A stretch of DNA of 64,000 nucleotides from Hyphomicrobiales bacterium (GTDB lineage Bacteria; Pseudomonadota; Alphaproteobacteria; Rhizobiales; Rhizobiaceae): NCBI GenBank assembly GCA_900473205.1, contig UCLB01000023.1, positions 1 to 64,000 on the forward strand, in the 5' to 3' direction. Numbering within the stretch: the first letter of the stretch is position 1; each line of letters starts with the position of its first letter. Of the stretch, positions 10,554 to 17,973 are shown in pieces. The translations under genes were made by a program, and so were the position numbers. The notes beneath the pieces were generated by a model. It had not been told where the DNA came from, ran no database searches, and worked only from the letters and a program-made list of their open reading frames with translations.

Positions 10554-11639
10554 ATGCGCGTTTCTCTCATTGTCGTTTCCATGCTGTTTGCCAGCACTGC
10601 CTTTGCGCAGGATGCCAAGCCACCGGTTCCCAAACCACAGATCAATGTCAAAACCGATGCCGTGCTGGTCAAAGGCGGGCCTTCGCTTGGCAATAGCGAC
10701 CGGGTGCGCTGGGATTTCTACAAGGCGGACAGCACGGGCGGACGCAGCGACGAGAATGTCGGCGGCGCTTATGACGCAACCTTCGAAGAGAAAATTCCGG
10801 TCGGCAAATATGTGGCCGTGGCGGCGCTGGGCAATATCACCCGGGAAATTCCCTTGGAGGTGAAGGACGGCGCAGTGGCGGAGATCACCGCTGACTTCAA
10901 CGCAGCCCAGCTGACCATCGTGCCCAAGCGCAGCGTGGACAGTAAGGAAGCAGAGCCGCAGGCGCGCGTGGATGTCAAACAGGGCGCGACTTTCAGCGAC
11001 AGCATCTATGGTGCCAAGCAAATCTTCGTACCCGCTGGCGCTTTGACGCTGGAGGGCCGCATCGGACCTGCACAGGCGCAGGAGACGATCAATGTCACCG
11101 CGGGTGAAACCGTCAGCCATGACCTGATCATTCCGAGCGGCGTGGTCATTGCCAACGCTGTCTACAAGGATGGCGGTCGCGCCGTGGAGACGGACAATAT
11201 CCGCTTTGAGACGGTCTCCCCCGATGAGACGCTGGATGGCACCCGCGAGACACTGACTGGCACCTATGGCGTTGGCAAGCTGATGCAGATGCCAGCGGGC
11301 AATTTCATCATGCGGGCGCGTCTCGGCAAGGTCGTTGTCGAAACGCCGTTCAGCGTGACGGCGGGTCAGCGCACGAATGTCACCGTCAATCTGGATGCGG
11401 GCGTGCTGGCGGTGACGGCGAAGGACGCGCAGCGCATCGACATTCTGGAAACCACCAAGGATTTGCAGGGCACCCAGAAGGAAATTTCAGGTCGCTACGG
11501 CACCACGCATCAGGAAACACTGCATCCCGGAAATTACTCCGTGAAGGTGACCTATGATGACAAAACCAGCCGTGAGCCCAAAGAAGTGACAGCGACGGTA
11601 ACGGCTGGCGAGCGCACCGAACTCAACGTCACCGATTGA
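10554..11639 (+). CDS. exported protein of unknown function with internal beta-sandwich-like repeats
   Basis: 361 residues from ATG at 10554, which follows AGGGG and opens a clean signal peptide (MRVSLIVV...ASTAFA, cleavage near residue 18). The mature part is rich in Val/Thr/Ala/Gly strands with no membrane segment. A pattern of about 80-90 residues recurs about four times: an aliphatic 'aGxYxxxAxxG' strand pair, then a 'VxAGexxxxxxxL' strand pair. Examples are GKYVAVAALGN, AGALTLEGRIG, AGNFIMRARLG and PGNYSVKVTYD, each followed by a TAGE/TAGQ-like turn. This suggests tandem immunoglobulin- or carboxypeptidase-regulatory-like domains in the periplasm. I do not recognise a named family. Its 3' end overlaps the convergent DUF1284 gene by 11 bases. 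Confidence 0.8.
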   Translation: MRVSLIVVSMLFASTAFAQDAKPPVPKPQINVKTDAVLVKGGPSLGNSDRVRWDFYKADSTGGRSDENVGGAYDATFEEKIPVGKYVAVAALGNITREIPLEVKDGAVAEITADFNAAQLTIVPKRSVDSKEAEPQARVDVKQGATFSDSIYGAKQIFVPAGALTLEGRIGPAQAQETINVTAGETVSHDLIIPSGVVIANAVYKDGGRAVETDNIRFETVSPDETLDGTRETLTGTYGVGKLMQMPAGNFIMRARLGKVVVETPFSVTAGQRTNVTVNLDAGVLAVTAKDAQRIDILETTKDLQGTQKEISGRYGTTHQETLHPGNYSVKVTYDDKTSREPKEVTATVTAGERTELNVTD

Positions 11640-12075
11640 CCGCACTAGTGACCTGCGGCGCGATTTTCACGCCGCAGAAATCGCTCGTTGAAACGCGGTC
11701 GCAAAGGCTCATCCATTCACAGCCGGAACATGCAGACCGCAGATGGCCCTGTTGGAAGCCTGAGCGAAGCTTTTCGATAAAGGCCTTGTCTGGCGCAATA
11801 CGGCTTCCGGTTTGCGTTGCCTGCCCCAGCCATTCAGTGACCAATGCCAGTGCTTTGGCGTCCCGCTTGTTGATGCTGTCTTTGAAGCAATGGGCCGCCT
11901 CGTCCGCCAGCAGCGGCGCGCAGATATCATCCGGGCCAAACACGATTTCGATCTCTTCACCGCAGTTCAGCCGCTCGGCAACACGATCGTAATTGACCGT
12001 GAAGCCGGGCGTATAGCCTTTGCCGACATAGGTCAGCATGCAGAGCAGGTGATGCGCTCTGAGACGAACCGTCAC
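11629..12075 (-). CDS. DUF1284 cysteine-rich protein coupled to bioY
   Basis: 148-residue DUF1284 protein with a GTG start overlapping the bioY stop by four bases (GTGA), so the two are translationally coupled. The N-terminal RAHHLLC (His8, His9, Cys12) is the family hallmark. Eight cysteines are present (12, 38, 52, 63, 116, 119, 125, 134), and the last four are spaced C-x2-C-x5-C-x8-C, which looks like a metal or iron-sulfur site. Function is not established. The tight link to bioY and the BioR boxes suggests a role connected to biotin, but this is guilt by association. Confidence 0.8.
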   Translation of the reverse strand: MTVRLRAHHLLCMLTYVGKGYTPGFTVNYDRVAERLNCGEEIEIVFGPDDICAPLLADEAAHCFKDSINKRDAKALALVTEWLGQATQTGSRIAPDKAFIEKLRSGFQQGHLRSACSGCEWMSLCDRVSTSDFCGVKIAPQVTSAVNR

Positions 12076-12650
12076 CGGGCGGCCTCTGTGCGCGATGCGA
12101 GAAGCTTGAGCACGGCGGCGGCAAGTGCGGATTTCAGCACTGCACCGAGAATGAAGGGTGCTACGCCCGCGAGGAAGGCCTTTTCAGCGCCCAGAAGCCC
12201 AGCAAGCCACGCCCAGCCAAGAACAAGACCCACGGCATTGGCAGCAAGATGCAGCAGGAAACCGGCAACGGGGCGGTGACCGCTGATGCCCTTTTCCGTC
12301 ATGAAACCCACAAGGGCCGCCATGATGGGGAAGGAAACGAGGTAACCGGCAGTCGGGCCGACGAAGGGCGCAAGACCGGACGACGCACCGGCGAGTACCG
12401 GCAGGCCGAGCATGGCTTCGCCCAGCCAGGCCAGCACTGTGAGGCTGCCAAGCCGCCAGCCATAGAGCGCGCCGATCATCGTCACCGCAAATGTCTGCAT
12501 GGTAATCGGCACCGGGATCATCGGCACGGCGATTTTGGACGCAAGCGCCAGCACCAGCGTGCCAGCAACGACGAACAGCGCCTGCTCTACGTAGGATCTG
12601 GATGAAAGATCGAGGAAACCGGTGGGAAGGGTTCGAATGTGAGCCGTCAT
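12072..12650 (-). CDS. bioY: biotin transporter substrate-capture protein BioY (solitary copy)
   Basis: 192-residue integral membrane S-component that binds and imports biotin, alone or with an ECF ATPase/T-component module. About six hydrophobic helices are evident, with the BioY signatures PVPITMQTFAV near residues 46-56 and PTAGYL near 98. AAGGA lies 7 bases before the ATG. Order is bioR - 179 bases - bioY - DUF1284, all leftward. A TTATCTATAA BioR box sits 19-28 bases before the start, so repression when biotin is sufficient is expected. A second BioY with its own ATPase and T genes lies at 55855. Confidence 0.93.
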   Translation of the reverse strand: MTAHIRTLPTGFLDLSSRSYVEQALFVVAGTLVLALASKIAVPMIPVPITMQTFAVTMIGALYGWRLGSLTVLAWLGEAMLGLPVLAGASSGLAPFVGPTAGYLVSFPIMAALVGFMTEKGISGHRPVAGFLLHLAANAVGLVLGWAWLAGLLGAEKAFLAGVAPFILGAVLKSALAAAVLKLLASRTEAAR

Positions 12651-12668
12651 GATGTCTTCCTTTTCAAA

Positions 12669-12678
12669 TTATAGATAA
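12669..12678. promoter_or_regulatory. BioR operator box, bioY-proximal
   Basis: TTATAGATAA, within the 14-base AATTATAGATAATT at 12667-12680. It matches the described alphaproteobacterial BioR consensus TTATMKATAA exactly and lies 19 bases upstream of the bioY start codon, where a bound repressor would block transcription. Confidence 0.85.
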
Positions 12679-12818
12679 TTCACAAAGACGGCATGATTGA
12701 TATCGTAAAACTCTCGAGAATCCACATCTAGTAAGAAAAAATCGCACGCGCCTGCGTGCCTCATGTGAATAGATTCTACATAAGCATATTGATTTCAGCG
12801 GGATAGAGCGAAATAAAA

Positions 12819-12828
12819 TTATCTATAA
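12819..12828. promoter_or_regulatory. BioR operator box, overlapping the bioR 3' end region
   Basis: TTATCTATAA inside AATTATCTATAATT at 12817-12830, the exact reverse complement of the 14-mer at 12667-12680. The two boxes are 150 bases apart. This copy reaches the last base of the bioR stop codon, so it lies directly downstream of bioR. Confidence 0.8.
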
Positions 12829-12829
12829 T

Positions 12830-13510
12830 TTATCCGACAATTGCAAAAGCATCGCGTGTCGAGCCCGTCGGCGTGCGGATTGCGGTGCGACCAATCCATT
12901 GGACATGGCCATCAAGGATGCGCACCGCCTCTTCCGCGCGGTTGCCGCGCAGGGCATCGATGATGGCGCGGTGGTCCGTATCGGTGCGCCGTTCCCACCC
13001 TGCCCGCCATGCGGAAAACAGAAACCGGGCGCTGGCGGCATGCAGCCCGTCAATGGCCTCCATCAGGCGCGGCATGTTGCAGGGCGCAGTAATCAGCCGG
13101 TGGAAGCGGCGGTTCGCCTCCTCCCATTGCTGCACATCCATGGCCCTGTCACCCGCAAGCGTTGCCGCCTCCGCCTCATCCAGAATGGAGGCAGTCAGGT
13201 TGGGAATGGCGTGGCGCAGCGCCAGCACTTCCAAGGCTGCACGCATCTCCGCCACTTCCTGCACATCGGCCAGACCGAAATCCGCCACCCGCACGCCACG
13301 GCGCGGAATACTGACGGCAAGCCCCTGCGCTTCCAGCCTACGAAAGGCCTCACGCACTGGCACATGCGAGGCACCAAACTCCTCGGCGACATGATCCTGC
13401 CGCAGCCGTGCACCCGGCGAAAGCTCGCCGCGCACGATGCGGTCCGCCAGCGTGCGGCTGATCTTTGCGGCGATGGTGTCTTCGGGTTTGGTTTTTGCAG
13501 TTTTGGCCAT
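12830..13510 (-). CDS. bioR: BioR-type GntR-family biotin repressor
   Basis: GntR/FCD regulator: an N-terminal winged helix (VREAFRRLEAQGL and PRRGVRVADF are typical of the recognition helix and wing) followed by an all-helical ligand domain of about 140 residues with metal-site-like His in FHRLI and DTDHRAII. I assign BioR, not merely GntR, because two perfect TTATCTATAA boxes lie between it and bioY. I take the ATG at 13510 (226 residues); the upstream ATG at 13600 adds 30 residues unlike a GntR N-terminus. No clear ribosome site precedes 13510, so the message may be leaderless. Target regulation is inferred from the family. Confidence 0.82.
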   Translation of the reverse strand: MAKTAKTKPEDTIAAKISRTLADRIVRGELSPGARLRQDHVAEEFGASHVPVREAFRRLEAQGLAVSIPRRGVRVADFGLADVQEVAEMRAALEVLALRHAIPNLTASILDEAEAATLAGDRAMDVQQWEEANRRFHRLITAPCNMPRLMEAIDGLHAASARFLFSAWRAGWERRTDTDHRAIIDALRGNRAEEAVRILDGHVQWIGRTAIRTPTGSTRDAFAIVG

Positions 13511-13686
13511 TGGTCTGACATAAAGGGCTGCATGAAAATTGTCGAGCAAGACCCAGGCGCGTGGGTGGCAGACTTCTGCAAGGCTTGTTTGCAACGGCAT
13601 CGGTTGAGCTTATGGCCCACATGGGCTAAAAGCGCCCAACTCTTCCAATACTAAGTTCCTCCATACCAAATTGCCAAGGAGAGCCC

Positions 13687-14376
13687 ATGAGCGGCTTTGA
13701 CCTCATCATTTTCGACTGCGACGGCGTTCTCGTTGATTCCGAAATCATCGCCGCACAGGTGGAATCGCGCCTGTTGACGGATGCCGGTTACCCGATCTCG
13801 ACCGAAGAGATGGGCGAACGCTTCTCCGGAATGACATGGAAGAACATTCTTCTGGAAGTGGAACGCGAAGCCAGCATCCCTCTTTCCGCGTCGCTGCTGG
13901 AAAAATCCGAAAAGCTTCTGGATGCCCGGCTGGAACGTGACGTAAAGGTCATCGAAGGCGTCAAAACGGCGTTGTCACGACTGACGCTGCCACGCTGCAT
14001 CTGCTCCAACTCTTCCAGCGCACGGCTGGAGATGATGCTGACCAAGGTTGGCCTCAAGCCCTATTTCGATGGCCACATCTATTCCGCCAAGGATCTGGGT
14101 GCAGACCGCGTCAAGCCGAAGCCGGATATCTTCCTGCACGGCGCACAGCAGTTCAACATCTCGCCAGACCGCGTCGTCGTCATCGAGGATTCCGTCCACG
14201 GCATTACCGGTGCACGGGCAGCCGGCATGCGCGTCATCGGCTTCACCGGCGCATCCCACACCTACCCCAGCCACGCCGACCGCCTGACGGACGCCGGTGC
14301 TGAAACGGTGATCGCCCGCATGCAGGATTTGCCGGCAACGATTGAGGCACTGTCGGAATGGGCTGGCGTGGCGTGA
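13687..14376 (+). CDS. HAD-family hydrolase, beta-phosphoglucomutase/GPH-like
   Basis: 229 residues with canonical HAD motifs: FDCDGVLVDSE (nucleophile and acid Asp) at residues 9-19, the motif II region CSNSS near 106, lysine in VKPKPDIF, and VIEDSVHG as motif IV. A helical cap domain lies between motifs I and II. AAGGAGAGCCC gives an excellent ribosome site. The DGVLVDSE form is shared by phosphoglycolate phosphatases and beta-phosphoglucomutases; the substrate cannot be decided. It is a single gene, divergent from bioR. Confidence 0.92.
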   Translation: MSGFDLIIFDCDGVLVDSEIIAAQVESRLLTDAGYPISTEEMGERFSGMTWKNILLEVEREASIPLSASLLEKSEKLLDARLERDVKVIEGVKTALSRLTLPRCICSNSSSARLEMMLTKVGLKPYFDGHIYSAKDLGADRVKPKPDIFLHGAQQFNISPDRVVVIEDSVHGITGARAAGMRVIGFTGASHTYPSHADRLTDAGAETVIARMQDLPATIEALSEWAGVA

Positions 14377-14426
14377 TTGCTATGCAGATGTTTTCCTGAT
14401 TGCGTAACGGCATTGATATTCTAATA

Positions 14427-14440
14427 AATGTAGTTACATT
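14427..14440. promoter_or_regulatory. candidate operator of the brnTA module
   Basis: Perfect inverted repeat AATGTA-GT-TACATT, ending 5 bases before the brnT start codon. BrnA antitoxins repress their own operons by binding an inverted repeat at this position, so this is the likely BrnA operator. Confidence 0.5.
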
Positions 14441-14445
14441 AATTC

Positions 14446-14725
14446 ATGAAGACCATCTGGGACGAGCCGAAGCGGCTTGCCAATATCGACAAGCATCGTC
14501 TGGACTTTGCAGATATCAGCGAGTTCGGTTGGGAAAGCGCCATTGTCGCGGAAAGCCCAGCAGAGACGCCTAATAGCAGGCGTTTCAAGACCATAGGCTA
14601 GTTCCGCAACGGGACGGCTGCGGTCATTCGCAACGCTGGGGTCTGAGGCAATATCCATTCTGAGCTTCAGACAGGCCAGCCAGAAGGAAAGAAGGATGCT
14701 GCCCTGGCCAAGACCTCTAAAGTGA
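14446..14725 (+). pseudogene. brnT: brnT toxin pseudogene (in-frame stop and frameshift)
   Basis: Translation from ATG 14446 gives a clear BrnT N-terminus (IWDEPKRLANIDKH, LDFADISEF, RRFKTIG), but an in-frame TAG at 14599-14601 replaces the usual Arg before FRNGTAAVI. The family continues only after a shift near 14626: the +1 frame then reads FATLGSEAISIL and QASQKERRML, the BrnT C-terminus, and stops at 14723-14725, overlapping brnA. A two-base deletion plus one nonsense change explains this. BrnT is a ribonuclease toxin; this copy cannot make a full-length protein unless both lesions are recoded. Confidence 0.85.
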
Positions 14726-15018
14726 AGTCCTTTGAAGCTGAACGCGGTTACAGCAAAGCTGACTGGGATGCCGTGGATTTTCCGGAAATGACGGAGGCTG
14801 AGCTGGACAACGCCCGGCCAGCCAAAGATGTTCTGCCTGCTGCGTTTTTCAAAGCGATGGACGAGGTTCGTGCGACACGCGGACGTCCGGCACTGGAAAA
14901 TACGAAAAAACAGATCACGTTGCGGCTGGACGAAGACGTGGTCGCCCGCTTCCGTGAAGGTGGGAAAGGCTGGCAAGGCCGCATGAACGCCGCCCTGCGC
15001 AAAGCCGCAGGGCTGTGA
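14722..15018 (+). CDS. brnA: BrnA-family antitoxin
   Basis: 98 residues from a GTG that overlaps the old brnT stop (GTGA). The N-terminus FEAERGYSKADWDAVD is the BrnA toxin-binding segment, and the C-terminus ITLRLDEDVVARFREG with WQGRMNAALRKA is a ribbon-helix-helix DNA-binding domain. It would have neutralised BrnT and repressed the operon. With its toxin broken it may persist as an orphan repressor or cross-neutraliser, or be on its way to loss. It is open throughout with no lesion visible. Confidence 0.85.
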   Translation: MKSFEAERGYSKADWDAVDFPEMTEAELDNARPAKDVLPAAFFKAMDEVRATRGRPALENTKKQITLRLDEDVVARFREGGKGWQGRMNAALRKAAGL

Positions 15019-15057
15019 GTGAACTTTCGCGGCCAGCCTAATGTAAGAAACTGCAGT

Positions 15058-15336
15058 TTAATGGCCGACCAGATTAATTTCCAACTTGGCACCCGTCGCT
15101 TCCGCGTAACGCCTTAAAGTGTCGATTGAAGGCGACACACCGCCGCCCTCAAGTCGCGCGATTGCAGACTGCGTTGTTCCTATACGACGTGCGACCTCAG
15201 ACTGAGATAGCTTTGCGCGGGTACGCGCACCAACAAGCGCCTCGATAAGCTGAAACTCGGCGTCAGCCTTCTCATATTCAGCCCGGAATTCCGGATTGCT
15301 CATCAGTTTCTTTTTAAGATCGGCAATTTTCGTCAT
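15058..15336 (-). CDS. HigA-like helix-turn-helix antitoxin
   Basis: 92-residue XRE-family protein. The helix-turn-helix spans about residues 40-70 (LSQSEVARRIGTTQSAIARLEGG), with an N-terminal helix likely to bind the toxin. Its start overlaps the stop of the upstream toxin gene by four bases, and toxin-first order is usual for higBA. Expected to neutralise the toxin and autorepress. Assigned to the HigA/XRE antitoxin class from fold and arrangement; the exact subfamily is uncertain. Confidence 0.85.
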   Translation of the reverse strand: MTKIADLKKKLMSNPEFRAEYEKADAEFQLIEALVGARTRAKLSQSEVARRIGTTQSAIARLEGGGVSPSIDTLRRYAEATGAKLEINLVGH

Positions 15337-15656
15337 GGCTTTATCTCGCTCATTCGCTGTCTGGCAATTGCCAACGCACCTGCGGGAGTTTTTTGCGACT
15401 TCTTTACGAACACATGGAGGACAATGACTCGACGGCCCGTCATGGTTACGTAGATGCCGCGCGCGATACCTTTACTTGCTTTGGCTCGCAGCTCCCACAG
15501 CTTGCCCTCGAGATGCTTGACGTGGGGCTCGCGTAAGTGCTCGAGACCGATATTTTCAACAGCCTCCATCAAACGAACAAGTCGTGCCTGAAGCCCGACG
15601 GGCAGCGCTTCGATCTCAGAATCTGCCGCTTCGTGCGTTTCGACAGACCATCTCAT
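15333..15656 (-). CDS. HigB/RelE-superfamily toxin (Gp49-like, DUF891)
   Basis: 107-residue basic protein of the phage Gp49-like toxin group, related to RelE mRNA interferases. Diagnostic parts are VKHLEGKLWELRAKASKGIARGIYV and the VIVLHVFVKKSQKTP strand with its Lys-rich end. The ATG at 15656 has no ribosome site. Only 6 bases upstream lies TATATT, with CTTGTG 18 bases before it, so transcription may start at or next to the ATG and give a leaderless mRNA. It forms a two-gene module with the HTH gene and neighbours the brnTA remnant. Confidence 0.82.
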   Translation of the reverse strand: MRWSVETHEAADSEIEALPVGLQARLVRLMEAVENIGLEHLREPHVKHLEGKLWELRAKASKGIARGIYVTMTGRRVIVLHVFVKKSQKTPAGALAIARQRMSEIKP

Positions 15657-15753
15657 TTGCGCAATATAGCCGATATGCGATAATTACACAAGAACGATAG
15701 CTCACGTCAGCGGTGGCCACATTGCTTAAAGCGGGGGATGCTCCGAGGTCAGC

Positions 15754-16329
15754 TTACCCGCGCCGACCCTTCTTCGTCCCCGCCTTTGCACCGGCCTCAT
15801 CAAACGAAATAAACACATTCGTCTGGCGCGATGCGCCGCCGGGGGCGTTGGGGATGGCGACGTTGGGGTTGTTGAAGATGAATTGCGTGCCTGCGGAACC
15901 TGCTGGAACATCGACCGGGAAATTGGTGACCTGCGAGTAGATTTCGCCGTCGCCATCCTTCACCGTGACGCGGATCGGCAGGTTGACGCGGCCGGGCTTG
16001 GAGGCCGGGCCGGGAACGAGGCGGCCTTGGGCGAGAACGTTTACCGTCAGCGTCGCGTCGCTCATGCTGCAGGAGCGCGTCGTATCGGAAAGGGAGGCCT
16101 GATAGACCAGTTTGGAGGCATCGTCTTTCGCGCCGCCAGCATAGACGCGGTGAACGGCGTTGGAATCGAGAATGGTAATGGGTGGGCAATTGGCCTGCAC
16201 GACGGGGGCAACGGCCTGCGCGGCTGGTGCATTGACGGCCAGCGAATCCGATGGATTGGAAGAGTTGCAGCCCGCAAGGACGGCCAGAAGCGATATGGCG
16301 GCAGACAAACGCAGAATATTACTTGTCAC
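15754..16329 (-). CDS. putative outer-membrane/periplasmic lipoprotein, function unknown
   Basis: 191 residues. I place the start at GTG 16329, which has AGAGGG 9 bases upstream; the TTG at 16338 leaves no room for a ribosome site. The N-terminus is a lipoprotein signal with lipobox LAGC (Cys21), followed by a Ser/Ala/Pro-rich linker. The mature domain has two further cysteines, contains a strand-rich VNLPIRVTVKDGDGEIYSQ and ends in a basic AKAGTKKGRRG tail. I do not assign a function. It is divergent from thrC. Confidence 0.75.
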   Translation of the reverse strand: MTSNILRLSAAISLLAVLAGCNSSNPSDSLAVNAPAAQAVAPVVQANCPPITILDSNAVHRVYAGGAKDDASKLVYQASLSDTTRSCSMSDATLTVNVLAQGRLVPGPASKPGRVNLPIRVTVKDGDGEIYSQVTNFPVDVPAGSAGTQFIFNNPNVAIPNAPGGASRQTNVFISFDEAGAKAGTKKGRRG

Positions 16330-16555
16330 TCTGTTCAACCCTCTAAAAACTATCCCGATACAGGACCGGAGACCTGTTTATTGGCCTTTCATGCCTGTCG
16401 GCGATGGTCTATAGCAGCGGCGCTGGAAAAAATCGATTGGTTGTGTTCGGATTTGCCTGAATTTTGCAAAATGCGTCCGAAACCGCCCAAACCAGAGGCA
16501 TCCGGCGGATAAGATGCTGACGACATTTGCCTGAAAGACGACAAGGGACCATCTC

Positions 16556-17953
16556 GTGGAATATGTATCGACCAGGGGCAGCGCCCCATCGCTGGGTTTT
16601 TCCGACGCGCTTCTGGCGGGTCTGGCGCGTGACGGCGGACTGTATGTTCCGCGCAAATGGCCGACCATGTCCAAAAAGGAAATTCGCGCATTGCGCGGCA
16701 AGTCCTATCAGGAAGTCGCCTTCGAGGTTCTTTATCGCTTTACCGGTAACGAAATTCCCGCAGATACATTCCGCTCGATGATTGACGATGCCTATGCGAC
16801 CTTCCGTCATCCGGCGGTCGTTCCCTTGGTACAGACCGGGCCGAACTCCTATATTTTGGAGCTTTTCCACGGCACGACGCTGGCGTTCAAGGACGTGGCG
16901 ATGCAGCTTATTGCGCGGTTGATGGATTATGTGCTGACGCAGCGCAATGAGCGCGCAACCATCGTTGGCGCAACATCGGGCGACACGGGTGGCGCAGCCA
17001 TCGATGCCTTCGCAGGCCGTGACCGCACTGACATTTTCATTCTCTTCCCGCACGGCAAAGTCTCGCCGGTGCAGCAGCGCCAGATGACCAGCTCGACGGC
17101 GTCCAACGTGCATGCCATCGCGGTCAACGGTAATTTCGATGACTGCCAAAACCTCGTTAAAGAGATGTTCAACGATGGCAAGTTCCGCGACAGCGTCAAG
17201 CTTTCAGGCGTCAACTCCATCAACTGGGCGCGCATCATGGCGCAGGTGGTTTACTACTTCACCGCAGCCCTTTCGCTGGGTGGCCCGGATCGCAAGGTCT
17301 CCTTCACCGTTCCAACCGGCAATTTCGGCGACGTTTTCGCGGGCTACGTCGCCAAACAGATGGGTCTGCCCATCGACAAGCTGGTCATCGCTACCAATGA
17401 CAACGACATTCTGGCGCGCACGCTGAAGACAGGTCGTTACGAGATGCGCGGCGTGCATGCCACGACGTCGCCTTCGATGGATATTCAGATTTCGTCCAAC
17501 TTCGAACGGTTGCTGTTCGAAGCCTATGATCGCGATTCTTCCGCCGTCAAACGTTCCATGGATGGGCTGAAGCAATCCGGTGCTTTCGACATTTCCGAAA
17601 AGGCCATGAAGTTCATCAAGCGTGACTTCCGCGCTGGCCGCGCTACGGAAAAACAGGTCGCCGCCACCATTCGCGATACGCTGGCAGAGACGGGCTATCT
17701 TCTGGATCCGCACACGGCGACTGCCGTTTTCGTGGCGAAAAAGCATGAAAAATCAAACGCGCCGATGGTCACTTTGTCCACTGCGCATCCAGCGAAATTT
17801 CCTGCCGCTGTAAAATCCGCTTGCGCAATCGATCCCGCGCTTCCACTATGGCTTGCTGATCTTATGAACCGGGAGGAGCGTTTCGATATTCTGGATGCTG
17901 AGCTGACCGCCGTGGAAACATTCATCGGCAACCATGCTCGCGCCAAGAGTTAA
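16556..17953 (+). CDS. thrC: threonine synthase
   Basis: Converts O-phosphohomoserine to threonine with pyridoxal phosphate. 465 residues, the length of the fungal/proteobacterial type. The opening MEYVSTRG and the PLP lysine in FHGTTLAFKDVAMQ (Lys112) are diagnostic; GATSGDTGGAA forms the phosphate-binding loop and VPTGNFGDVFAGY the second cofactor segment. GTG start with AAGGGA seven bases upstream. It heads a probable operon thrC-M16 peptidase-acetyltransferase-GGDEF/EAL. The homoserine kinase that supplies its substrate is in this window at 30492. Confidence 0.97.
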   Translation: MEYVSTRGSAPSLGFSDALLAGLARDGGLYVPRKWPTMSKKEIRALRGKSYQEVAFEVLYRFTGNEIPADTFRSMIDDAYATFRHPAVVPLVQTGPNSYILELFHGTTLAFKDVAMQLIARLMDYVLTQRNERATIVGATSGDTGGAAIDAFAGRDRTDIFILFPHGKVSPVQQRQMTSSTASNVHAIAVNGNFDDCQNLVKEMFNDGKFRDSVKLSGVNSINWARIMAQVVYYFTAALSLGGPDRKVSFTVPTGNFGDVFAGYVAKQMGLPIDKLVIATNDNDILARTLKTGRYEMRGVHATTSPSMDIQISSNFERLLFEAYDRDSSAVKRSMDGLKQSGAFDISEKAMKFIKRDFRAGRATEKQVAATIRDTLAETGYLLDPHTATAVFVAKKHEKSNAPMVTLSTAHPAKFPAAVKSACAIDPALPLWLADLMNREERFDILDAELTAVETFIGNHARAKS

Positions 17954-17973
17954 GTAGCGCGGAAAGACGAGAT

